Shown: one piece after another, positions 29,133-38,416 of the stretch | How positions within the stretch are numbered: the stretch's first letter is position 1 | How the letters are laid out: each line of letters opens with the position of its first letter | NCBI RefSeq assembly: GCF_029024105.1 | Contig: NZ_CP118963.1 | Coordinates: 992,001 to 1,056,000 of the forward strand | Length of the DNA stretch: 64,000 bases | Source: Acinetobacter lwoffii | GTDB lineage: Bacteria; Pseudomonadota; Gammaproteobacteria; Pseudomonadales; Moraxellaceae | Reading direction: 5' to 3' | Notes under the pieces: generated by a model | What the model saw: only the letters and a program-made list of their open reading frames with translations | Databases searched by the model: none | Told to the model about the DNA's origin: nothing | Program-made: the position numbers and the translations under genes

Positions 29133-30479
29133 ATGAAACAGTTTCTGCATCTTTGGGTGCCTATTTTTCTCAGTAATGCCATTATTATGCTAAGTGGTTT
29201 GTTCGACGTGATTTTTCTATCACATTTTTCACCTCAGCATGTGGCTGCATTGGCAGTCTGTTTGTCTGTTTATTCTTTGTGCTTTGTGACGGGTATTGGG
29301 GTGTTACAGGGCATGATGCAAGAGTTGGCAGAAGCCAATGGGCGTCAGGATTATGCGGACATCCAACGTATTGTGAAGCAAAGTATTTTGATTGTACTGG
29401 TGATTTCTGCTGTTGCGATGTACTTGTTTAATCATGCGACTCCTTTGCTTGATTTTTTAAAGGCAGATGCGGCCTTACAGACATTGATTGTGCCATGTCT
29501 GTGGCTGTTGGCTTGGACGATTCCAGCGCATTTATTGTTGCGTATTTTATATATTTTAACCCAAGCCTGTGGGCATGCTAAGCGCGTGTTCTACGCCAAT
29601 ATGATCTATTTACTGCTCAAAGTGGCTTTGGCTTATGTCTTGATTTATGGCATTGAGGGTTATGTTACAAGCTATGGCGTTGAAGGTGCATTCATGGCAC
29701 ATTTGATTGTGCAGTGGGTACTGCTGTTTGTTTACTATTTTTTCTTCCTTGAGCATAAGTTAAAGATCCAGTGGTCTGGTGTTTTCTTTCACTGGCAGAC
29801 TTTGTTGAAAATTTTAAAAATTGGATTGCCCAATGCGGTGGTGACTTTTGTGGATGTATTTGCCATCAGCGCGATTGCCTTGCTGATCTTGCCTTTGGGT
29901 GACATTGTAGTGAATGCACATTAGGTGATGCTTGGTTTATTGGGCCTGATGTTTATGTTGCCGATGTCGATGGCATCCGCCTTCGGTATTTTGGTGTCGA
30001 CTAAAATCGGTGCGGAGCAGATTGATGCTGCATGGCAACTCAGTAAGCGGGCACTGATGGCTGTGATGCTAATAGCTATCGTTGTCGTGTTGACTATTTG
30101 GGGCTTAGATAGTTGGATTGTGGGGTTATTTAGCAATGATGCGCAGGTGATTGCATTAGCCTTGGCATTGATCTTGTTAATGTGTTGGATGCATATCTTT
30201 GATGCGCTACTGGTGATTAGTTTGGCAATGCTACGTTGCTGGCGTGAAATTGTCAGACCAATGTTTATTTTTATCAGTACGGTGTTGGTCGTGGGCTTAG
30301 GGGGTAGTTGGTATGTGGCGTATCATCCAATGACACTGTTCAATTGGCAAAGCAATGCATTGGGGATTCATGGTTTTTGGTGGATGTTGAGTATTGCGTA
30401 CACGATTGCAGCAAGTCTATGTTTTGTTTGTTTACTCATTAAATACTTGAGCTATAAGCGAATACGGCTCACTGTTTAA
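29133..30479 (+). pseudogene. MATE family multidrug efflux protein, interrupted by an in-frame amber codon
   Basis: Two consecutive reading frames in the same phase (29133-29924 and 29925-30479) make one 448-codon MATE transporter with a TAG at codon 264. Around the stop the sequence reads DIVVNAH-stop-VMLGLLGLMFMLPMSMASAFG. MATE proteins normally have Q in this AHQV motif, so one C-to-T change (CAG to TAG) explains the break. All else looks intact: 12 hydrophobic segments, correct total length and no frameshift. It may be a recent pseudogene, a sequencing error, or a product made only by amber suppression. Intact relatives export cationic drugs in exchange for sodium or protons. An ATG inside the second half is unlikely to give a working transporter. 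Confidence 0.85.
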
Positions 30480-30497
30480 TACATGTTGAAGAACATA

Positions 30498-30528
30498 AAA
30501 AAACCCGCGAAATTCGCGGGTTTTTTTA
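30498..30528. terminator. Bidirectional terminator between the MATE pseudogene and aspartate aminotransferase
   Basis: A GC-rich CCCGCG/CGCGGG stem flanked by A and T runs on both sides serves both convergent genes. Confidence 0.9.
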
Positions 30529-30542
30529 TTTAGCAAGCTAGA

Positions 30543-31778
30543 TTATTTTGCAGCTTTTTCAGCTTCGATTGAAGCAATCGCAGCATCAACGCCTTCGATT
30601 GAATCAGCCGCTTTCTTGATGCGTGCAAGTGCATCCACCAGTACTTCGTCAGCAGTAGCGTAAGAGATGCGCATGAAACCGCCAAGACCGAATGCATCGC
30701 CAGGAACCACTGCAACGCCAGTCTCTTCCAGTAACCATGCAGAGAATTCTGTGCAAGATTTAAGACCTTTGGCACGAATCAACGGTTTGATGTTGGCATA
30801 TGCATAGAATGCGCCATCAGCAGGCAAGCAAGAAATACCGTGAATGTCATTCAAGCCTTTCACAACTAGGTCATGGCGACGTTTGAATGCTTCAATCATT
30901 GGCTCAAGTACATCTTGAGGACCATTCAAGGCAGCTTCAGCAGCAACTTGCGAAATTGAAGTTGGGTTTGAAGTTGACTGAGATTGGATCTTTTTCATTG
31001 CACCAATCAGTTTAGCAGGGCCCGCTGCGTAGCCGATACGCCAGCCAGTCATTGCATAGGCTTTAGATACACCGTTTAACACAATCGTGCGGTCATAAAG
31101 GTCTGGTGCAACTGTTGCGATGTTGTAGAACTCGTCATCCCAACGGATTGGTTCGTACATATCATCAGATGCGATAAATACTTCTGGGTATTTACGCAGT
31201 ACGTCAGCCAGCGCTTCAAGCTCAGCTTTAGTGTAGATCATACCTGTAGGGTTAGACGGGCTGTTCAATACTACTAGACGTGTTTTGTCAGTGATTGCAG
31301 CTTCTAATTGTTCAGGGGTGATTTTGAAACGTTGTTCTTCACCACATTTCACAATAACAGGAATACCTTCAGCGATGATCACCATGTCCGGGTAGCTTAC
31401 CCAGAATGGTGCAGGGATGATGACTTCATCACCTTTGTTTAACAAAGCAAGGGCCAAGTTAAAGAATGATTGCTTACCACCACAAGAAACCAGAATCTGG
31501 TTTGCTGCATAGTCTAGGTTATTGTCGCGTTTGAATTTAGCAATAATGGCTTTTTTAAGACCTGGCGTACCGTCAACAGCGGTGTATTTGGTGAAACCGT
31601 TGTTAATCGCTGCAATTGCTGCATCTTTGATGTGTTGAGGGGTATCAAAATCTGGTTCACCTGCGCCCAAACCAATCACGTTGTGACCTGCAGCTTTTAA
31701 TTCAGCAGCTTTGTTGGTCACAGCAAGCGTAGGGGACGGTTTGATGGCATTCACACGATCAGAGAGACGTACGTCCAC
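30543..31778 (-). CDS. Aspartate aminotransferase, class I (1-beta type)
   Basis: A PLP enzyme that interconverts aspartate and oxaloacetate with glutamate and 2-oxoglutarate. The internal-aldimine lysine is in NGVSKAYAMTGWRIGY. Other markers are GAGEPDFDTP, PFWVSYPDM, LNSPSNPTG and the C-terminal FMRISYA arginine. The start is GTG with AAGGAA seven bases ahead. The C-terminus carries an Ala/Glu-rich tail (DAAIASIEAEKAAK). The 1-beta subgroup may also use prephenate in some bacteria, which sequence alone cannot decide. Confidence 0.92.
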   Translation of the reverse strand: MDVRLSDRVNAIKPSPTLAVTNKAAELKAAGHNVIGLGAGEPDFDTPQHIKDAAIAAINNGFTKYTAVDGTPGLKKAIIAKFKRDNNLDYAANQILVSCGGKQSFFNLALALLNKGDEVIIPAPFWVSYPDMVIIAEGIPVIVKCGEEQRFKITPEQLEAAITDKTRLVVLNSPSNPTGMIYTKAELEALADVLRKYPEVFIASDDMYEPIRWDDEFYNIATVAPDLYDRTIVLNGVSKAYAMTGWRIGYAAGPAKLIGAMKKIQSQSTSNPTSISQVAAEAALNGPQDVLEPMIEAFKRRHDLVVKGLNDIHGISCLPADGAFYAYANIKPLIRAKGLKSCTEFSAWLLEETGVAVVPGDAFGLGGFMRISYATADEVLVDALARIKKAADSIEGVDAAIASIEAEKAAK

Positions 31779-31982
31779 GGCAGTATTCCTTCTTATAGGG
31801 ATTAAAAAATAAAAAGCACATTATCTTAGCCTAAAATGGTGCAGATAGGGCAAAAGAATTTGGAAAACTTTAAGGAAAAAATGGTGTATTGGCCGAACTT
31901 TATCTTGAATTTCGATGTGCTGGAAGCAGGCAAGGGGAGACTTTTTACATCTCGGTCATGCATATTGATGCATGAAATATAA

Positions 31983-32012
31983 AATAAAAATGGCCACTTT
32001 AAAGTGACCATT
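31983..32012 (-). terminator. Terminator of map
   Basis: An imperfect stem (ATGG-CACTTT with AAAGTG-CCAT, one mismatch) followed on the minus strand by TTTTTATTTT. Confidence 0.7.
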
Positions 32013-32032
32013 TTGTGTTGTTGATGTTGTGG

Positions 32033-32860
32033 TTACGCACTAAAGCGTGACAAATCTTCGTCCGGGCGTGCTGTTAAAATTTCCGCGCCGGTTTTAGTCA
32101 CCAGAATTGTATGTTCATATTGTGCCGACAATGAGTGATCTTTGGTGACCACTGTCCATTTATCACCGAGTAATTTGGTTTTCCAGTCGCCGCCATTGAC
32201 CATTGGCTCAATGGTAAAGGTCATGCCTTCTTCAAGCACCATGCCAGTATCTGGTTGACCATAATGCAGCACTTGCGGTTCGTCATGGAAAGTCGTACCA
32301 ATACCGTGACCACAATATTCACGTACCACGCCAAAACGCTCAGATTCAACATACTGCTGAATGGCATGACCAATATCGCCAATAGTTGAACCCGGTTTTA
32401 CAGTTTCAATACCCCGGTACATGGCTTCTTGCGCTACCTTACATAGACGGTTGGCAAGGATCGTGGTTTCACCACCCACGATGTACATCATGTTGGTGTC
32501 ACCATGATAGCCATCTTTAATCACGGTCACATCAATGTTCAGGATGTCGCCTTTTTTCAATTTTTTACTGTCTGATGGAATGCCGTGACACACCACATGG
32601 TTCACAGAAGTACAAATGGTATGTTGGAAGGCAGGTCGACCCGGTGCAGCGCCATAGCCTAAGCATGCAGGAATCGCCTGTTGTTGATTGACAATATAGT
32701 CATGACAAATCGTATCAAGTTCCAGAGTGGTGACACCCGGAACAATATGCGGTTTGATCATATCCAAAACTTCTGCCGCCAGTCGCCCTGCCACACGCAT
32801 TTTTTCAATTTCGTCAGAGGTTTTGATGAGTCGACGTGGAGCTTGGTAAGTGTTGTTCAT
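32033..32860 (-). CDS. map: Methionine aminopeptidase type I
   Basis: Removes the initiator methionine from nascent proteins. The metal ligands lie in NIDVTVIKDGYHGDTN, CGHGIGTTFHDEPQV and FTIEPMV, and the substrate-recognising histidine is in TICTSVNHVVCHG. Length 275 is slightly longer than E. coli Map owing to a C-terminal tail. It is divergent from rpsB, the same arrangement as in E. coli. Confidence 0.96.
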   Translation of the reverse strand: MNNTYQAPRRLIKTSDEIEKMRVAGRLAAEVLDMIKPHIVPGVTTLELDTICHDYIVNQQQAIPACLGYGAAPGRPAFQHTICTSVNHVVCHGIPSDSKKLKKGDILNIDVTVIKDGYHGDTNMMYIVGGETTILANRLCKVAQEAMYRGIETVKPGSTIGDIGHAIQQYVESERFGVVREYCGHGIGTTFHDEPQVLHYGQPDTGMVLEEGMTFTIEPMVNGGDWKTKLLGDKWTVVTKDHSLSAQYEHTILVTKTGAEILTARPDEDLSRFSA

Positions 32861-32875
32861 GATCTCTAAAAACTT

Positions 32876-32906
32876 TTGGAAATTTGTGTGTGACTATGGT
32901 ATAAAT
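32876..32906 (+). promoter_or_regulatory. Candidate rpsB promoter
   Basis: TTGGAA (32876-32881) and TATAAA (32900-32905), 18 bases apart, lie about 160 bases ahead of the rpsB start, leaving room for the structured leader. Confidence 0.5.
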
Positions 32907-32998
32907 AGCCGCCCATTTTATCAAATGCTTTTTCGTGAATAAATTTCACGGGCTTTGTGCGATGAGGCAAAAAATCCGCACATATATCGACACATTAC

Positions 32999-33060
32999 TC
33001 TGGGTGCCCTTTAGGGTGGAGAATGCGGGTATATGGAGGCCTAACCCAAACTTTAAGGTA
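32999..33060 (+). ncRNA. Candidate rpsB 5' leader structure (S2 autoregulation)
   Basis: The rpsB leader contains a short GC-rich hairpin (GGGTGCCCTTTAGGGTGG) and a second complementary pair, GCGGGTATATGG and GGCCTAACCC, just before the ribosome site. In E. coli the map-rpsB gap carries a conserved leader (called t44 or tff) linked to S2 feedback. Position and structure suggest the equivalent here; no covariance model was run. Confidence 0.45.
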
Positions 33061-33066
33061 AAGAAA

Positions 33067-33813
33067 ATGGCAGATTACAACGTAAGCATGCGCGACCTTC
33101 TTCAAGCTGGCGCGCACTTTGGTCACCAAACTCGTTTCTGGAATCCAAAGATGCGTGATTACATCTTTGGTGCGCGTAACAAAATTCACATCATCAACCT
33201 TGAGCACACTGTTCCTGCGTTAAATGATGCTTTGAACTTTGCTAACAACTTGGCTAGCAAAAAGAACAAAGTTTTGTTCGTTGGTACTAAACGTGCAGCT
33301 TCTGCGATCATCCGTGAACAAGCTCAACGCGCTGGTCAACCATATGTAGATCACCGCTGGTTAGGTGGTATGTTGACGAACTGGAAAACACTTCGCCAAT
33401 CTATCAACCGTTTAAAAGACCTTCAAACTCAATCTCAAGACGGTACTTTCGCTAAGCTGACTAAACGTGAAGCTCTAGAGCGTACTCGTGAGATGGAAAA
33501 ACTTGAGCGTGGCTTAGGCGGCGTTAAAAACATGGGTGGTTTACCTGACGCATTATTCGTAATCGATGTTGATCACGAAGCGATTGCAATCAAAGAAGCT
33601 AAGAACCTTGGTATTCCTGTAATCGGTATCGTTGATACAAACTCTAACCCAGACAACGTAGACTACGTTATCCCGGGTAACGATGATGCGATCCGTGCAG
33701 TAACACTTTATGCTTCTGCTATGGCTGATGCGATTCTTGCTGGTAAAGAATATGCTCAATCACAAGCAAATGCACAAGCTAAAGCAGAAGAAGCTCCAGC
33801 TTCTGAGGCTTAA
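33067..33813 (+). CDS. rpsB: 30S ribosomal protein S2
   Basis: S2 joins late to the 30S subunit and recruits S1. The true N-terminus is [21 protein letters not shown]; the reading frame extends further upstream to 32935, but that part is the leader RNA. Motifs [27 protein letters not shown] and [14 protein letters not shown] are typical. Length 248, with an Ala/Glu-rich tail. It is followed by tsf, the usual operon, with an attenuator-like hairpin between them. Confidence 0.98.
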   Translation: MADYNVSMRDLLQAGAHFGHQTRFWNPKMRDYIFGARNKIHIINLEHTVPALNDALNFANNLASKKNKVLFVGTKRAASAIIREQAQRAGQPYVDHRWLGGMLTNWKTLRQSINRLKDLQTQSQDGTFAKLTKREALERTREMEKLERGLGGVKNMGGLPDALFVIDVDHEAIAIKEAKNLGIPVIGIVDTNSNPDNVDYVIPGNDDAIRAVTLYASAMADAILAGKEYAQSQANAQAKAEEAPASEA

Positions 33814-33881
33814 TGCGTTTGACGCTAGCTTGTCATTTTTGCGACATGTGATGGTGGCAAAGTAAGCGTTATGTATGCAGG

Positions 33882-33912
33882 CGGCCCATGAGAACTCCTC
33901 TGGGCCGTTTCT
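33882..33912 (+). terminator. Attenuator-like hairpin between rpsB and tsf
   Basis: A perfect seven-base GC-rich stem (33882-33888 with 33901-33907) is followed by TTTCTG rather than a long T run. It is likely a partial terminator that lowers tsf expression relative to rpsB. Confidence 0.6.
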
Positions 33913-33955
33913 GTTCTAAAAAGAATTCATTTTCTACCGAATTTAGGAGATAAAC

Positions 33956-34831
33956 ATGACTGCAGTTACAGCAAGCATGGTTAAAGAATTGCGCGATCGT
34001 ACTGGTCTTGCAATGATGGAATGTAAAAAAGCTTTGACAGAAGCGGGCGGCGACGTTGAATTAGCGATCGATAACCTACGTAAATCTGGTCAAGCTAAAG
34101 CTGCTAAAAAAGCAGGTAACATTGCTGCTGACGGCGCGATCACAATTGCTCAAGACGGCAACAAAGCACTTCTTCTAGAAGTTAACTGTCAAACTGACTT
34201 CGTTGCAAAAGACGAAAACTTTGCTGGTTTCTCTGCGAAAGTTGCTGCTGCTGCACTTGCTGCAAACGTAACTGATCCTGCTCAAATCGCTGAATTGAAA
34301 CTAGAAGATGGTACGACTGTTGAAGAAGCGCGTATCGCTCTTGTTCAAAAAATCGGTGAAAACATCCAAGTACGTCGTGCGAAAATTGTTGAAGGCGAAA
34401 ACCTTGCAGTTTACAAACACGGTCTTAAAATCGGTGTTGTTGTTTCTTACACTGGTGATGAAGCTACAGGTAAAGGCTTGGCAATGCACGTTGCTGCGTT
34501 CAATCCAGTTGCTGTAAATGCTGAAGGCGTTTCTGCTGAGCTTATCGCGAAAGAGAAAGAAATTGCTGAAGCGAAAGCACTTGAATCTGGCAAGCCAGCA
34601 AATATCGTTGAGAAGATGGTTGTAGGTTCTGTTGAGAAATACTTGAATGAAGTTGTGCTTGAGCGTCAAATGTACGTAATCGACAACGACAAGAAAGTTG
34701 CAGACGTTCTTAAAGCAACTGGTACTACAGTTGCAAACTTCGTTCGTTTCGAAGTTGGTGAAGGCATTGAGAAAAAAGCAGAAATGAGCTTCGCTGAAGA
34801 AGTTGCTGCTGCTCAAGCTGCTGCAAAATAA
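33956..34831 (+). CDS. tsf: Elongation factor Ts
   Basis: Guanine nucleotide exchange factor for EF-Tu. The N-terminal TRADGLAMMECKKAL-like region reads RDRTGLAMMECKKALTEAGGD, followed by the core with CQTDFVAKDENF. Length 291 is normal. TTTAGGAGAT precedes the ATG. Codon use is strongly biased, as expected for a highly expressed gene. Confidence 0.98.
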   Translation: MTAVTASMVKELRDRTGLAMMECKKALTEAGGDVELAIDNLRKSGQAKAAKKAGNIAADGAITIAQDGNKALLLEVNCQTDFVAKDENFAGFSAKVAAAALAANVTDPAQIAELKLEDGTTVEEARIALVQKIGENIQVRRAKIVEGENLAVYKHGLKIGVVVSYTGDEATGKGLAMHVAAFNPVAVNAEGVSAELIAKEKEIAEAKALESGKPANIVEKMVVGSVEKYLNEVVLERQMYVIDNDKKVADVLKATGTTVANFVRFEVGEGIEKKAEMSFAEEVAAAQAAAK

Positions 34832-34850
34832 TTCCTTAGGAATTAGAAAA

Positions 34851-34877
34851 AGCCCTATCTGATTGATGGGGCTTTTT
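34851..34877 (+). terminator. Terminator of the rpsB-tsf operon
   Basis: A nine-base stem with one G-T pair (AGCCC-TATC with GATG-GGGCT) followed by TTTTTTAT, 20 bases after tsf. Confidence 0.85.
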
Positions 34878-34976
34878 TATGTTGATTTATTCTTCATCAG
34901 CAATTCAAGAATAGGATTTGGGTTTGGTGATAGAGCTCAGATCATGTATTCATCATTTAATAAAAAAGTTATAAAA

Positions 34977-35477
34977 ATGCCAAATAAAACCAATCTGAGC
35001 ATCGGTGCAGTCATTGCACTGTTGATTGCTGCTTATCTGGGCCTGGATCTACAACAATCCCAACCACTTATTCCATCCGCATCTGATACTACAACTGAAA
35101 CGCTTGATTCAGAGCCTAATTTAGTACCCTCTCAAACGACTGATGATCTGGACCGAATTGCACGGGCGTTTCAACAGCGCCAGAGTGATCTACAAGTGCG
35201 TTCAAGCGGGCAGGTGATTGCCGTTTTGCCAGATGATCATGAAGGATCGCGCCATCAAAAGTTTATCCTCGAATTACCAAATGGCCAAACTGTACTGGTT
35301 GCACATAATATCGATCTGGCACCGCGTATTCAGAGTATTCAAAAACAGGATCAGGTCGAGTTTTATGGAGAATATGAATACAGTGACAAGGGCGGGGTGA
35401 TTCACTGGACGCATCATGACCCTGCGCGAAAACATGTCGATGGCTGGTTAAAACATCAAGGAAGAACCTATCAATAA
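34977..35477 (+). CDS. DUF3465 domain protein, membrane-anchored or secreted
   Basis: A 166-residue protein with an N-terminal hydrophobic segment (about residues 8-22), a Ser/Thr/Pro-rich linker, and a DUF3465 domain from about residue 55. The domain is recognised by GQVIAVLPDDHEGSRHQKF, VLVAHNIDLAP, FYGEYEYSDKGGVIHWTHHDP and GWLKHQGRTY. It looks like an OB-type beta-barrel in the periplasm; function unknown. An ATG 11 codons upstream (base 34944) is possible, and neither start has a strong ribosome site. Confidence 0.75.
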   Translation: MPNKTNLSIGAVIALLIAAYLGLDLQQSQPLIPSASDTTTETLDSEPNLVPSQTTDDLDRIARAFQQRQSDLQVRSSGQVIAVLPDDHEGSRHQKFILELPNGQTVLVAHNIDLAPRIQSIQKQDQVEFYGEYEYSDKGGVIHWTHHDPARKHVDGWLKHQGRTYQ

Positions 35478-35510
35478 GGTTCTTCTAATTGGATAAATCG
35501 AATATGGCGT

Positions 35511-35966
35511 TTAAACGCTCATAATTGCGCTGTTATGGCGCGATTTCCAGTTCGGTAGGATTTTACCTAAATAGGCATCCATGCACCAAATTGGGCCAAT
35601 GAGGAGGAATTGGAGGTCTTTGAAGAACGAAGGCTTTTTACCTTCCACTTTGTGCCCATAAAATTGGCCAATCCAGGCTAAGACAAACAGGGCAATAAAG
35701 AAACCGGTACCGACTGGCAGAATCCAGATGAGCCAGGCCATGACCAAAGTCAACGTAGCCATCGCTACTGTCAAAACAAGATCTAGGCGTGCATAGAAGA
35801 TAAAAGCCAAAACCAGTAGCAGGGTAGTCAGCAAAGCGCTGAAATGCGCCAGAATGCCAATAATCGAAAAATAGATGGTCGGTACGCAAACCCAGTGAAT
35901 TAGCTTGTTGGTTTTATTTTGATGGCTGTCGCTATATTCATCAAACCATTCAGATATTGTTTTCAT
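35511..35966 (-). CDS. Mpo1-like (DUF962) membrane protein
   Basis: A 151-residue protein with about four transmembrane helices, of the DUF962/YGL010w family. The yeast member Mpo1 is an iron-dependent dioxygenase that shortens 2-hydroxy fatty acids. Conserved His positions are seen in SHQNKTNKLIHW and in GHKVEGKKPSFFKDLQFLLIGP. The ATG follows GGAG; the longer frame to 36035 is unsupported. Activity in bacteria is inferred only. Confidence 0.82.
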   Translation of the reverse strand: MKTISEWFDEYSDSHQNKTNKLIHWVCVPTIYFSIIGILAHFSALLTTLLLVLAFIFYARLDLVLTVAMATLTLVMAWLIWILPVGTGFFIALFVLAWIGQFYGHKVEGKKPSFFKDLQFLLIGPIWCMDAYLGKILPNWKSRHNSAIMSV

Positions 35967-36154
35967 TCTTCGCTCCATTCCATGAACATGTTTTTGCTTA
36001 TCTGGAAATATAAAGCAGAATCCGGATATGGTCAAAAGTTAATCATGCAAGCGAGCGAATTTTATCAGGCAGGATGAGCCTACCAAAATTTTCTTGAAAG
36101 AACTTTAAGATAGGGCTGAGCATGAGCGTTTATATTCTTCTAGAAAATGAGCAC

Positions 36155-36182
36155 AATAAAAAAGCCACATTGCTGTGGCTTT
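36155..36182 (-). terminator. Terminator of rlpA
   Basis: A perfect nine-base stem (36161-36169 with 36174-36182) and T-rich tail on the minus strand, 26 bases beyond the stop. Confidence 0.85.
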
Positions 36183-36207
36183 TGTTAAATGTGTTGCAGG
36201 TCAAATC

Positions 36208-36822
36208 TTAAGAATTTGGACCAGCGACACGTTCAATACTGACTTTTGCAGTACCTGCACTGGTAATACCCAACTGTTTCGCAGCACCGTAAGATAAATC
36301 AACAACACGGTTGCCATGGAAAGGACCACGGTCATTTACTTTAACCACAACGCTCTTGCCGTTATTGCGGTTAGTTACGCGAATATAGCAGTTCAATGGC
36401 AGGCTACGATGAGCAGCCGTCATTGCGTTCATGTCAAAGGTTTCACCGCTTGCAGTTTTACGGCCGTGGAATTGACGACCATACCAAGACGCTGTACCTG
36501 TCTGACTGAATTTACGTACAGTATTAGAAGCCACTGTATTCAGTTTTTCAATCACTGAAGGCTCTTCTGCAGGAAGTTCAATTTTCGCTGCAATGGTTTC
36601 ACGGCGAACTTTATCGCCAGAACGCTCAGTGATTGAAAGGCTGTTCAAATTTGTGAAATTTGAATTGAAGCTTTGAGCTTCTTTATTGAGTACTCGCGTT
36701 GCAAGACGCGAATTGTCATTTTCATTGGTGAATGAAGATGACGGAACCATATCTGCCTGCGATTGCGTCAGCGTGACGATCGTGGCAATGGCCATAAAAG
36801 ACTTCAAAATTGAAGAATGCAT
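36208..36822 (-). CDS. RlpA-like septal lytic transglycosylase domain protein
   Basis: A secreted 204-residue protein with an N-terminal signal (about residues 1-24, SILKSFMAIATIVTL) and a C-terminal double-psi beta-barrel. The motifs GTASWYGRQFHGRKTASGE, AAHRSLPLN and VKVNDRGPFHGNRVVDLS are diagnostic of RlpA, which cleaves denuded glycan strands at the septum. The SPOR domain found in E. coli RlpA is absent and no lipobox is visible, so it is probably a soluble periplasmic form. The ATG follows AGGAG at eight bases. Confidence 0.9.
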   Translation of the reverse strand: MHSSILKSFMAIATIVTLTQSQADMVPSSSFTNENDNSRLATRVLNKEAQSFNSNFTNLNSLSITERSGDKVRRETIAAKIELPAEEPSVIEKLNTVASNTVRKFSQTGTASWYGRQFHGRKTASGETFDMNAMTAAHRSLPLNCYIRVTNRNNGKSVVVKVNDRGPFHGNRVVDLSYGAAKQLGITSAGTAKVSIERVAGPNS

Positions 36823-37110
36823 CGAATCAACTCCTAACAGCATATCTATTGGTTGTTCATAAATGGCTGAAAAACCATGTAAACATGCCTGATATTTAAC
36901 TTATGCAACTACATTTAACGAAATGGATAATATTCATGCCAGCAATACCCTGTCTAGTGTTTAATTAAAATAGTTAAAAAAAGAACGCAAAATAAACAAT
37001 GATTGATCAAAAAATAATCAATATTGTAACATAATATTAAAATTGCTTAAAATATGCACAAATTAACCCATAAAAATGTTGACTTTCATAATTTGTATTA
37101 ATTTTTAGTG

Positions 37111-38112
37111 TTAACGGCTGGTAATTTCGGTACCTAATAACCACAAAGCAGTAGCATACATACGGCTGCGATTATAAGTGGTAATCACTTGAAAATTTGG
37201 ATAAGTGATATAGTAAATCGAGCCATAATTCTCTTGTAATTGAATTACATTAACCAGATCCAGATCGTCAATTTTTACGATTGGATTCATTGGGCTGATG
37301 CCTTGAGTTTTTAACACACCATAGGGGGTAGGTTGAGTCAGATCCTTGGCAATCACGGCATCTGGATTTGAACCGGTATAACGTGCCGGAAAGGCAATTG
37401 GCTGATTACGCTGCCAGCCATGCTGTGCCAGATAGTTGGCAATCGAACCAATCGCATCTACCGCTGAGTTACGCAGGTCAATATGACCATTGCCATCGTA
37501 GTCCACGCCGAATTTTGGAATGTTGCTCGGCATAAACTGCGGATAGCCAACAGCGCCGGCATACGAACCCACCACAGAAGAGGTGGCAACACCATCTCTA
37601 TACGACCAGGCAATTAAAGCAGCCAGTTCATCCTGAAAATATTGGGCACGACGTTCATAGCCAAACCCTAAGGTTGCTAGGGCATCACGAGTGACAAAAG
37701 AGCCCTTGTTGCTACCAAAACCGGTTTCTACACCTAAAATGCCCAGAATGATCGCCTGTGGTACACCAAACTGTTGTTCAGCACGGTTAAGCGTTTCTGC
37801 ATATTGCTGTTTAAAACGTACGCCGCGCTGAATGGTAGATTCAGCCAGGAAGTTAGTTTTATACGAATACCAAGGCTTACTTTCACCTGGGCGATTCATG
37901 ATATTGATAATATTAGGCAAATTACGCGTCCCGCTCATGGCGGAATTTACTTGCTGGGCACTTAGCCCATAGCTCTGCATGGCGTTCTGCTTAAAAGCGG
38001 CATAAGAAGGGTGATATTGGAAATCGTTGGCCAGACTCAAACTGCTGAGACCAAATGCGGTAAGTGCGATTGAAAGCTGCTTAAACTTTTTATAAAAATC
38101 CGATTTCAACAT
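37111..38112 (-). CDS. mltB: Membrane-bound-type lytic murein transglycosylase B
   Basis: A soluble-lytic-type transglycosylase of family 103, 333 residues. A signal peptide ends near SLAND. The catalytic glutamate is in ILGVETGFGSNKG; NVDYDGNGHIDL (here GVDYDGNGHIDLRN) and AGAVGYPQFMPSN are conserved. It cleaves peptidoglycan to 1,6-anhydro products. No lipobox cysteine is evident, unlike E. coli MltB, so it may be soluble. It lies upstream of the RlpA gene on the same strand but 288 bases away. Confidence 0.9.
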   Translation of the reverse strand: MLKSDFYKKFKQLSIALTAFGLSSLSLANDFQYHPSYAAFKQNAMQSYGLSAQQVNSAMSGTRNLPNIINIMNRPGESKPWYSYKTNFLAESTIQRGVRFKQQYAETLNRAEQQFGVPQAIILGILGVETGFGSNKGSFVTRDALATLGFGYERRAQYFQDELAALIAWSYRDGVATSSVVGSYAGAVGYPQFMPSNIPKFGVDYDGNGHIDLRNSAVDAIGSIANYLAQHGWQRNQPIAFPARYTGSNPDAVIAKDLTQPTPYGVLKTQGISPMNPIVKIDDLDLVNVIQLQENYGSIYYITYPNFQVITTYNRSRMYATALWLLGTEITSR

Positions 38113-38344
38113 CTTGCTACGATTTCCAGTTTTTTTGATGAGTTGCTGGCGATGTCATTTGAATCATGCCATGAAAAAGATTGATAAATTTTTTCAATCG
38201 TGGGGCTTAAAGTGCCAGATTAAAGATAACATTCGGATGAATAAGAGACCTAGCCGCTTATACAAAAATAGCGATGGATTGGCTATTTTTACGGCAGTCT
38301 GTCTTATAGAGCCGCTTATCTGTAACAAGCTATTTCACTGATCA

Positions 38345-38370
38345 TAAAAAAGCCTGACCGAAGTCAGGCT
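38345..38370 (-). terminator. Terminator of the 38.4-39.1 kb hypothetical gene
   Basis: A perfect eight-base stem (38351-38358 with 38363-38370) with a four-base loop, then T-rich on the minus strand. Confidence 0.85.
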
Positions 38371-38416
38371 AATTCCTCAAGATTTGTAGAAAATCTTGAA
38401 ACCATGCTATCCAAAA

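Noticed and set aside
32935..33066. N-terminal extension of 44 codons in frame with rpsB
   Set aside because: S2 begins [15 protein letters not shown] in the family. The upstream part has no ribosome site and overlaps the leader RNA.
34301..34816. 171-codon minus-strand frame inside tsf
   Set aside because: It lies entirely within a highly expressed, strongly biased gene and its protein is rich in Phe/Asn/Cys, typical of an antisense shadow.
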